From the NCBI GenBank assembly GCA_039566865.1, contig CM076955.1, forward strand, positions 19,389,501 through 19,453,500: a DNA stretch of 64,000 bases, written 5' to 3'. Shown piece after piece: positions 25,221 through 37,200 of this stretch; position 1 is the stretch's first letter, and every line of letters starts with the position of its first letter. The stretch is from Aurelia coerulea. Taxonomy: Eukaryota > Cnidaria > Scyphozoa > Semaeostomeae > Ulmaridae. The position numbers and the translations under genes were made by a program. A model generated the notes under the pieces. The model saw nothing but the letters and a program-made list of their open reading frames with translations. It searched no databases and was not told the origin of the DNA.

Positions 25221-28200
25221 CTGCAAAAACGAATTAAAATTTAATCAAACAGAAAAACAGAAATATAAATGGGTGTTAAAGCACGGGCAGCGTCAAGATC
25301 AACTGTTGGCCTATAGGTAGGCCTATCTTAGTTTTGTCCGTTACGGCCTAATGCCCAAAATTCAACAACCTTCGCAACATACCTCCAGTTTTTTGTTGAC
25401 CAAAGCATGCTTAGCATCAATTAAATGTTGAAAGCACCATGTTTGTTCTTCATCTGTGTTCACCTGCTCTCGTATTATCGAAATTGTCAAGTCACACTGC
25501 AAGCGATCCAGCAACCCGCCATCACTCCTTAGGCCTCTGGCCTAGCTTGCAGTGTGACTTGACAGTTTCGATCACACGAGAGCAGATGAACACAGAAGAA
25601 GAACAAACATGGTGCTTTGAACATTTAATTGATGCTAGGCATGCTTTAGTCAACAAAGGACTGGAGGTATAAGTTTAAAGGCAGAAACACCGCAATGCGA
25701 CAAAGAACAACAGCAAATATGATAGAATTTATTTTATGCCAATATTTCGTCCTGGCATGCAGGACTTCTTCAGGGCTGTAATGTGAGGTATGTTGCAAAG
25801 GTTGTTGCTTTTTGGGCAGTAGGCCATAACGGACAAAAACCAAGATAGGCCTACCAATAGGCCAACAGTTGATCTTCAATTTGCCCGTGGTTAAAGGTAT
25901 GGTCACCAAAGCTTGGTTTATATCACCAGGTGAGCCAGAAAGAGTTCCCACATTCAAAAATTCATGGCACCAAGAGTACTATGATTCAAATCTCAGATAA
26001 AAGTCGAAAGACCAAAGAATCTTTGCGATTTTTCACTGATTTTTCACGAGTTTTTATGAGCGCTGGATATACAGGTCAACTCAACTTTACAGAACCTTCT
26101 CGGTGGTGATGTGCCTAAAAATGGGGCTAGGGTTGGTCCATAGTATTTTCAAACAAATACTGAAGATTTACAATCCAACAGCAATAAATGTGCAGAAGAT
26201 ATCTCTCACCCATGAAAATTTGTACTTTCTTTATTGTTTTTTACAATGAGCTTCTTTATGATTTGATCTTTGTCATATTCCACGAAAAATTTACAATACA
26301 TGTTACGGATTACTCTACCTACAAACCACTTTACAATACAACAAGGACGATACCATGAGGAGCAAAAAAGACTATGACTACCCCGTGGCATTATTAAGAA
26401 GAAGCTAAACAACATACAACTTTACATACATGCTACGAACTATTAAAAAAGAAAATGATAAATACTGAAATACTGAAATACTGTACTGGAGTCTATCTAA
26501 CATTACATGTCAGGTTGGGGCTGTAATAACCCAAAAAATGTCAAGAGCAAAACTCTTCTGTTCATTTTATTTGGATAACATACTTCACATCTAATGTGAG
26601 ACAGAATTTACAAACAAAAACAAAATTTACTGTAGATTCTCGGAGAGGGAAACTCCCTCTAAAGCATTCTTCTTCCGTTTCTTAACTTTTCTGGGCGACA
26701 TTCTGAGGTCAGAGCCTGGACAATCTGTTCCCTGCTCCCTTTCTGGGCAGACTATTTTTAGAAACAAGCGGTCGAGTTTAATTCGAAAGGTTCAAAAATG
26801 CAACGAGAGTTGATATGGATATCAATCATACCTCAGATCTTGAGAAGTTCTTCACAATCGAAATTTGTTGCGATGTGAAAGCTGAATTCTCGATGAATCT
26901 ATTCTGCAATGTTGGTGCAATGCATAAATCACATTTAAACATGTGCGCATTCTCATTGTTATGCAAGAACTGGAATTCAGTAACGATCCATTTTGATGGG
27001 CCTAATTTCTTCAGATCTGAGAATCTGAGAACCTGCAAGAAAGTAAAGTGTATCGATAAATCAGAAAACAGAGGATTTGCGATGATATGAATATAACAAA
27101 GGCAGATTTTGTAATACAATAGCAACAGTTGCGTTTGATTGACACCTCCATTCAAAGCGATTAGCAACTGCAGACAAAAGAAATTCTCTCAACCAGTAAT
27201 TCGAAACAAACAAAGCCGCTCAATTTTCCCCGAAATTAGTAGGGCAAACTCTCTCTCCTTGTGCAAGCGAAAGGTGGTTTGTAAGAGAAGTTATGTGCTA
27301 ATAACGAAAGAAGAAGGGTAAATCTAAAGTTCTGTTTGGCGGATTTTGTTTATTTGATTTAGAAGCCGAGCAGAAGGCATTGTAATTCTCGCGTATTTGG
27401 GGCTTAAATGAGACGATTACAAAACAGCTTCTGGATCAAATAAACAAAATCCGCCTAACGGAACTATAGATGTACACTTCTTCTTTCGTTATAAGCACAT
27501 AACTTCTCTTAAAACCACTTTTTGCTTGCACAAGGCGAGAGTTTGCCCTATCGAGCAAACTTTTGCGGCTTTGTTTGTTTTGCATTACTGGTTGAGACAA
27601 ATGAAATTCCCAAGAAACTAAGAAACATAAGAAACTAAACAGCCTGATTCAAAATTTTGAGTTTCTTGTATGCGGAGACGTACTGATTCACTTCTTATCA
27701 ATTATTTATTACTTACATGTGAGTTTTGGCTGATGACTTCAAATCCTTGACTGCATCCCTTGACACAAATTTCAATGTCCGAATTTGCATCCATCGATCT
27801 TGTTGCGTTCGTCATTTGACGTCTACCAAATTCGCCTTCGAGTTTACTCAATATCTGTGGACAAAAAAGTGTAGTTGCTTTCCTGCTTTCTTTGACAAAG
27901 CTGACAAACAAGGGCATACACAATAGAAACAGTTGCGTTTGATTGACAAAGCGATTAGCAACGAAATAAAAAGGGTAAATCTAAAGTTCTGTTTGGTGGA
28001 TTTTGTTTATTTGATTCAGAAGCGGAGCAGAAGTTGTTCGGAAGACGAGCTCGCTTTGCCCAAGGAAACTTATGTGTTCCACCGTGCAGTGGGTTTAAGC
28101 GCATGCGCTCGTCAGAGCTTCGACCCTAAAACGCTACTGCGCATGAGCTTTTACCTACTGCACGGGGGGGGGGGAACATGGGTTTCCTCGAGCAAAGCGT

Positions 28201-31200
28201 ATCTCGTCTCCCCAACAAGAAGGCATTGTAATTCTCGCGTATTTAGGGCTTAAATAAAACGATTACAAAACAGCTCCTGAATCAAATAAACAAATCCACC
28301 AAGGCGAGAGTTTACCCTGCTAGTTTCGGGGAAACTTTTGCGGCTTTGCTTGCTTTGAATTACTGGTTGAGGGAATTTCCCTTGTCTGCTGTCGCTAATT
28401 GCTTCGAATGGAGGTATCAATCAAACGCAACTGTTCCTATTGTAGTACAAAATCTGCCCTTGATAATGACGTCGTTGCAGAAATCAATGAAATTTGCAAA
28501 TCAAAGAATTTAGGTAGACTGATTGCAAGTTCGTAGTTATTGCTATTGATAGGCTGATGGACGCTATAACTACGACTCATGGACTTTCACATTGAAAATT
28601 GGGACGAAATCGTTTCCCTCGATTTCATGTGCGATATGGAAACCATAGCAAAGCTGTACGAAAAGGCGATAATGGCGGTGGGCCTAAATTGTCAGCTCAA
28701 TCGTCAGATAATAAAACGCCTCAAAATTCAAGTTTTGAGTGACGTTAGCAATGAACAAAAGCCACAAGTATTCGCATGCAAGTTTCTTTAATCTAAGAAC
28801 TAACAAACCTTTCAGTTTCAACAAGAATTTCCTCATTTTGAAGGCAATCTTCATCTAGCAATAGTGCACGCCAACACTCACAGCTCCTGAAATTCTCCAA
28901 CTACTGAAAAGAGGCCATTAACCTCGTTTCAAAGGGCACAGAAAAATCTGTGCGCCCATTGTTTATTTTCGTCCCACTTTTTTATGTGAAAGTCCATAAG
29001 TCCCAGTTTGAGCAAAAATATATATTGTTGTTGTTGTTATCATTGCTGTTGCTGTTGTTGTTGCGATAACTGGGACTATTTCGTGAGTCTAGAACATAGG
29101 TAAGAAAGAAAATGAGGTCGAACAACATACCTTGAAAGTATCAGTGTCTTCTCTCTGTACGATAATAACACCCACAGTCCAAGCACCGCCACAAACAATT
29201 TCACCGGCAAACATTGCGACAAATAGCTCAACTGATTCCTGAAAAGAAATTAATCCAAGTTCTAACTAAGGGCGCCTACCTCGTAGGAAGTGTGTTTATT
29301 CCCAGCACTGTACCCGTGACCCAGTACACAGAGTAATTGGTGAGCTGTGACCCAGTCCTGTTAAGGATTTTCAAATTCTAACGACTGTTGGTATTAACCA
29401 ATCAAAAATCACGCTGTCTGGTTCCCTGTGGCAAACTCGTTCACAGCTGATCTCGTGTTACATCAACACCGGAATTTGAAACCACAAAGTTATTCATACG
29501 TCATCTTGACCTTGACAGGACTGACTCTGTGTACTGGGTCAAAGGACGCCAATTACTCTACAGTACTGGGAATAAATACACTTCCTACAAGTGTACAAGG
29601 TAGGCGCCCTTCTTCTAACGTTTGAAATTTGGAGCATGCTTGATTGGTACGAATTCTGAAAACGGTAGACCAAGGTCTCGGAAGGTCTGGTAGACTCGTC
29701 ACTCGGAATTTGTGTTTGATTCACTCCAAAATTCTCAAGACGGTGAGATTTTTAGATCTTGGAAATGTTTGAGATTTATAGGATTTAAACAATTTTTAGA
29801 TTTTCAAAAAATGGTCAAAAGATTTCATTCAGAACCAGTGGCGTCGTGGCCGGGGGGGCCAGGGGGGGCCATGGCCCCCCCTGTGAAAATGTTGTCGGAA
29901 AATTCGTCAGTTTTTCATCCTTGTCGGAAAAATCGAAAAAAATTGAATTAATCCATTTTCCTCACATAGCTACTTTATGGCAATCCAAATGTGTACATGA
30001 AATATCACTTTTTCGATCGCAAAACGTAGTTTTTGATGAAAAAGTAGGTTTTTCGGCAAAAAACTAGGTCCCTCGTTCGTTTTTCTGCAAAAATTCCTTT
30101 TTCAATCGAAAGAAGTGTGTTTTCTGTTGGAAAAATAGACACATAGGCGCAAAAAGTTTCGGACGAATAAATTTCAGAAAATGCTTTCGGTCAAAACATT
30201 CTTGGACTTTTCCCCCGAAAATTTGGTCGTTTTACCAACATTTTAGTGACTAAAAACGACAAATTTACAATTTATTTTGCACGTTTCATACTTAAAAAAT
30301 GTCATGCATTTATGGTGTGTGCACTAAGCTTTCAATGAGTTGCTCGTCAGAATTTGCACAAGTGAATATTGTTGAGGAAGGTGGAAATGATTACTAAGAT
30401 GGGATTACTTTTAGTTTCTGTGATTGGATGCTTATAGAAATGAAGATTTATATCAAGCTATCACGTTGTTATCTAAAATTTGAAAACGATCTATTTTTCA
30501 GTGCTTTTGAGGTCCTTTTTTTCGAAATTTCCCATCAAAAACAAATAGTAGATTCTTCAAAATAGGGGCGTTTTGCAACGATCTAAAGGGCGTGGTCACA
30601 GAAAATTTTCCCGGGGGCAAGCCCCCAGACCCCCAGTTTTCCTCCCTCCTTGCGCATCTAGCTTCAGCCTCACCTCCAACACCAATCAAGTCTCGACAAC
30701 AGCCTCACCTCCAACAAGAATCGCCTCTTAACAGGACTGCTGCGTCCCTTTGAAAAATTCTTCGCTATTATGGAACTTTTATATGACAAAAGTTCTGAGA
30801 CATTTTGCCACTTTTTATACGTTATATTCCTGCTTAATTTTTGTCGGAAAAATGTCTCTTTGTCGGAAAATTCTGACCCTTGGCCCCCCCTAAAATCATG
30901 CTCCCACGACGCCACTGTTCAGAACGTTGTGGGGGGGGGGGGGATCTTGAATTTGTGAGATTTTCTAAGATTTTTAGAATTTGCTTTTGGATTTTCAAGA
31001 CTGTATGAAGATTTTTGAGATTTCTAGATTTCAGGGATATTCATTTATCAATAAACAAAATGTTGTTTTTTTATTGCAGTTACCTCAGTTACGGGTGATT
31101 TACTGACCTATTTCTTTCCTTTCAGGTTTTAAGATTAACTCGTTTCTCTCTTGCAGGATTCAACAGTTTTCTCTCTAGTTACAGGTTTATTTTAGTTGCT

Positions 31201-34200
31201 GTTCTTTTACAGGAGTTAACGGTCTTCTTTCTACAGATTAGGGTGTTTTGTTGCGTTTATGGGATTAATACGATGAGTCCGTCATTTAAGGTTATTTTCA
31301 AATGTTGTACCACAAATCATTTGTTTACAATAAACAAAAAACAACTAACCTGTGAGCCACGTCTGCTTTCATCATTAAAATTCTCGTAACCATGTGCCAT
31401 TTTTTCAGCTGAAGGGGAATACGATCGCGAGGGGATTGAGGGTGGGAGGAGCTGCTCACTAGAATTTCTTTTTGCAGGAATCCAATTTTCCCAGCCTGCC
31501 ATTCGGCGGGTTGGTGACATCCTTGAAATATCTATCGCTGCTGCCTTAAGTGTACAGTCATTGGAAGCTTGGCTTGGAGCTGGACTCGAACGCAGACTTG
31601 ACATTTGGCTGAAGCTTCCATTTGAACTCTGACTTGTTCCACTAGAATTTCGTCTCAGTCTGCAAGGCATATTGTCAGTCGGGCAGTAGCTGGGTTCTTT
31701 CTTATTAACAAGAGTAACATTTTCAAAATGATCAGCCACAGGTTTCCACGAGGCGCCTCTAGAAACAATTTCAGGAGGGCTTTCGTCAGTCAATATAGAG
31801 TCTTTATCTAAAGAGTCATTTCGTTCTCCCTTTGAAAGAAACGGCGACTCAGGTACGTTGATGTATCTCCTTGAAGGTACAACCGTTGATGAAATGGTCG
31901 GGAAACTATTTGTAGGCTCATCATTTGAAACAGTTTGGGGACTATTTGTAGGCCTATTCCTTGAAACGGCTTGGCTACCAGTTGTATGTCTGCTGGCTGA
32001 TATAGTTAGAGTACCATGCATTTGCTGGTTACTTAATGGCAGCCGATACTCGGCTGCCTGTTTCATCTCCTCCTGAATCTTACCACAGTTTTGTGCTTGG
32101 CATGCAATCCTCGAAGAACATTTACAACTAGCCTCGTCTTCTTCTAAGTTTACATATGACGCTGAAGGAGTAGCTCCTCTAGATATGATCTCACCAACTC
32201 TCTCTCCTGCCTCGTTTAGCTGCGCTGCTGCTTCGTTTAGCTGCATTGCAGCCTCGTTCTGCTTTTTTACATCAACATTTTCATACCCCATAGTCGATGA
32301 TGATTGCTGGAGCTGTTCCGAATCAAACAGAGGCTCAGTTACTTTAACATAACTTGAAGCTTTCGTAAGTTCAGGAGAATCAAAAGACCTGCCAGTTCTT
32401 AGCGACTGAGTAGAATTCCTCCTTGCTTCATCCTCAGTACGTGTACTAGCATTGCTTACACTTCTTTTGTGTAACAATTCTCTATTTTCTCTAGCAATTT
32501 TATCATTGAGTAATTCAATAGGAACGTAAGAAGTGTTTTCCTTCGACGAAAAGCTGCCCCTTTCCTTATGCCATTGCCCGTTGACATATCTATACAAGCA
32601 AGGGGCATAAATTCGATCTTCCTTAGCAATAGTCTTGTTACTGCTCTTATTCGCGCTTGAGCAGTCAAATCTTTTGTCCTTAAGCTGTGAAGAGCAGTAC
32701 CTTGAAGGCCAAACCGATTCTGTTGCATCAGCAATCAACGGAGTGGGTTTAACTACATTTGCATATTGGCAGTCACTGTCTGTGTTTGAACTGCAAGCAA
32801 CCGGTTCTCGATTCACTTTCGTAGGCCGAATCTTCGTAAGGTTCTCAAAAGACAACAAACTCTTTCTAATAACATCCACATGTTGTGTTCTGAACACGAA
32901 TTCATCTTGACACGCACCATTCCTGCTCTTGACTACCACTCTGTGAGCGAGGCCATTCGCATCAGCGAAGCATTGTACGCGATTTTTTGTCGAACTTTTG
33001 CAATATATCATTTTGTAGTCTGCCAGTTGCATTTGTTTGGTCAGGCAAATATATTTTGCTGTAATATGCATCGTGGCTTGGCCCTTGAAATGGGCTGGTT
33101 GGGATATTTCCACATCACACGAGTATACTGCGGAGAGTAAAAAGGACATAGATTGGTAAAGGTGAAGGTATGGGGGACGAAGTTTAATGTGCCTAATACC
33201 AATAATATTGTGCATATAATATTGTATATTTGATTCACGAGCTGTTTTGTAATCGTCTCATTTCAGCCCCAAATACGCGAGAATTATAATGCCATCTGCT
33301 CGGCTTCTGAACAAAATCCGCCAGACAGAACTTTAGATTTACCCTTCTTTCGTTACAAGCACATAACTTCGCTTAAAAACCACCTTTCGCTTGCACAAGG
33401 CGCGAGTTTGCCCTACTAGCTTCGGTGAAACTTTGTTTGTTTTGAATTACTGGTTGAGAGAATTTCCTTTGTCTGCAGTCGCTAATCGCTTTGGATTGAG
33501 GTGTCAATCAAACGCTACTGTTGCTATTGTATCACAAAATTTGCCCTCGTTCATGTGGATGTCTAAGTCGTACGAAGATTTTAAAATATTCGTTTGGCAC
33601 AGAAGTGAAAACTTCGTTGAGCAACGGAAAAGTATTACTAAGTAGTTTTGTCTCACACCGGCTACAGCATAGACAGCATAAAAATGCACTGTATCCATTT
33701 TCTTTTCTTTATTTCTCGAGAAAGTCCACTCGGAAAATCTTAAAACGAGCTAAAATCTCAAGCACATGTCCGTAACATTTTTACTTTGCAGCAATGACTT
33801 GAAAATGCTTTTGTAAATGCTATCCTCTTGGGAGGATGAAAAAGTCTTCCCTCTTGTATGAAAGACTAATTCAGGGGGATTCCATTCTCTCAAGGGGACC
33901 AAATACATGAATACATATCAGTGTCATTACTTTTAGGAAGGAAAAGCAAGGAATTTTGCACTTCATTTTCATTCCGACTTTGCAAGCTTCGGAATGGGGC
34001 TTTCTGCAGAAAATCTCCCACATCCACGGGAAGGAATGACCGATTAAAGCTGGGTAAATTACTGAATCTAATTGACCATATCGGCAATGAAACAAGACAG
34101 TTTTCAATATTACTGCTTTGATATTTAGGGGGGGGGTGTAGTATTTTCAAGAACGTCGTCGTGCTTCGTGCATCATTTCTTTACTTCACTTGGCATCATC

Positions 34201-37200
34201 CAACACAATTTTCAATACATACATTTATAAACTCGTTTCTTCAATGAACTCACCTTTCAAATTTTCTCGCAACTTCTGTTCCCAAGCTAAGAAATCACAA
34301 TTTTCATCGAATGATAGTAGAAGTGTTGGATTATTCTCCTTCGTGATCTGCGCCGTAGGCTCTGGGATCTTTGCGATATATAGAGATTTCCAGGCACCTT
34401 TTGGCCTGTGACGCAATATAATTGCCATTCCAGGTTCTGGCAGTTTGTGTGTGCACACATCTTTTCGAGATGAAAGACATCTGACGGCATCTAATTGAAG
34501 AGATTAAAGTTTAGGTAAAGAGAAAAGAAAGGGTGTTTCCATTTCGAAACCAGGGCCCGGTTGTTCAAAACTGGTATTAGGCTACTACCGGATTAGGGCT
34601 ATGCAAATGGCTACAGAATAATGCAATGCCTTTAATCCAAGATTATCGCTAATCGTGGTTTGAACATCCCGGCCCAGAATGCTACATGGAGCAGCATGAC
34701 AATGGGAGGACACGGGGCGCAACATCATCATCATCGATTTATTTAACCTAGGCAATCATAAGGAAATATAGCTAAATTACAGCTAATTTAGGCCTACTTT
34801 ACAAAATTTACGATTCCTTAAAATAAATAAATTAAAAATGTACAATGTATATTTATAAGATTAAAGTAATCAGACCTTCCCAAAGAGGTCCAGAGCGACG
34901 ACAATCCCTCAGAAAGACGCCGGACGGTCACGCCACGCAAGGGAACCCCAGACGCATACACTAAGCTACAGCCGCCGCATGGGAAACGACCACGAAAACA
35001 TCGCACCCATCCCCAACCGGAGGGCACACTGAGGACCAGAAAGGCCTACAACACGAGAGATGTCCATGCTGGGGGGACTCTGGCACCTATGGGCCCATCA
35101 GCCGACACCGGACCTTCCCATATATAGATAGGGGAGTGGCGTTATGCCACCAAAATAGTCTCTGTGCATGCTTATAACTCTGCTCATGCTTGAGTAAAAA
35201 TCTAAATTATATTGAAGCGACCGAGCGTTTCCTATGAATAGAAAATATTCATTCACATTGCAGAGGTTGAAGTGATAGAAAAATATTACTTTAGTTGAAC
35301 CTTTCTACCAGTTTAACCTTTGGATCTATAGTTTCTGTTTTGGCCCGCAAAGGATCCTGGGTAACAATGGCTCTTTAATGACAACAAACAAATCTTAGCC
35401 AATTGTTTATGCATTAAAATTCGACATAACAAAGATGGAGTGGTAACGTCAGTTTCAACTTGAGCCCGTTTAGACTCGTTATCAGTCGTTTCCACTGGTG
35501 ATTTTTGGCCATTCAATCCCTGTCTTCGCCGTTTGAACGGTTTGAACTAGCGCCAAAAGGACAACACGTTGTTGTTGCAACCGAGTGAAAAGATATTTCC
35601 ACTAACGCACACGTGGATTTAAAGGGAATGTAAGCATATAAAAGTGGCTCAAGCCACTTGCGGTCAAATTCTAGCCTATCAGATACCAGGATTTCCTGTT
35701 GACGTAGATCAGCTATCCAAATCTCCTTGTACTTGGCGAGAAAGAAACTGAAATGTCAATAAAAGTTGGTTCCTCTATCATTAAAAGAGTAAAGAAGAAA
35801 AATTGTTGGGCGTTGTAATTGACCAAAAGCTAAATTTTAAGCAACACGTGAAAATGGTGTGCACAAAAGCAAGCCAGAAGCTACATGCTCTTGCAAGGGC
35901 CTCAGCGTATATGCCAGAAGAAAAAATTAAGGTTGTCATGAGGGCTTTCGTAATGTCACAGTTTAGCTACTGTCCATTGATATGGATGTTTCACGATTAA
36001 CTCTATTCACGAAAGAGCATTGCGAATAGCGTATCATGATCGGACCTCCAGTTTTGAAGAACTGTTAATTACAGACCAGTTGCTTGTCACTGAAATTTAC
36101 CGAACAAGAATGTATTTAAATCCTTGTTTTATGAGTGTAAATTTAGGTTATATTTAGGTTGATTATAATTATTACACATCTTTTGTATCGATAATGGTTG
36201 GCATTAATTAGCCTAGTGCTATATACCACGCCAACCTTAAAGAAATTAATTATTATTATTATTATTATTAAATATGGTGCGGCACGTGTATCGGCCAATT
36301 GTCTTTGTAAGGTTATTTTTATCAATGGCTTATATATGCTTAGATTCCCTTTAAAGATCCGTTTTAAAGTGGGTTATTTGGAACGTGACACACAAATGGA
36401 TATCTTTCAATCTGTTTTATATTAACCTGGGCTGTGTTACCCCTCTGAAGCATGTTGACATCGCTTCTGTTGGGTACAAATATTTTCTTTCCGGGAATGT
36501 ATGAAAAGGTGGAATGCCTCCAAACAGGAAAGTTTCCGTGGCCCACTGCAGAAATGAAGAAGAATGTGGTTAACTTTAAACTTGATAGGGAAAGCGTTTG
36601 TCAACACACCCTTTTGCGTCCAGGAAACGCTTTTTTATGCCCAGGAAACACCCTTATCTAAACTAAATCATCCAACAAATCTTCTTGTTGCGTGTAGTGC
36701 AATTGTACAATGATAAACAAGTAAATAAAGTAAAATATAAGCACTTTGATGCGATTATTTCAATTCGCACCAAAGTGCTTATATTTTACTTTATTTACTT
36801 GCAGGAACGCCGGAGAGGGGGGGGGGGCGCGGGGGGGCAAGCGCCCCTCCTGCCCTTTCCTAACGGGGGCAAGGGGGGCAAAAAGTGCCCTTTCAATGAA
36901 AAACAATAATTTATTCCCTTATCAGAAACACACCAGTAACGAAAAATGACTGGCAGTTGCAACTTCAAAATAAGCAATATGCGATTTTATGCGATTCGGA
37001 ATGAGGACATGTGGAGAAATAGCCGAAAAATTTTGTGAAAGAACATTATTAATGTTCGTTAAAACGTTTTTGATAGCATTTTAAGCCAATCTAAAGGGCG
37101 TGGTCACAAAAATTTTCCCGGGGGAGTACCCCCGGACCACCTAATTTTTAGGCTCGCTTCGCTCGCCTTCGGTCTCGATTGCCCTTACGTTCCTAGTCGC

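Noticed and set aside
28579..28791. 70-codon open frame on the plus strand
   Set aside because: Lies within the TAGACT MITE and reads through its inverted arm.
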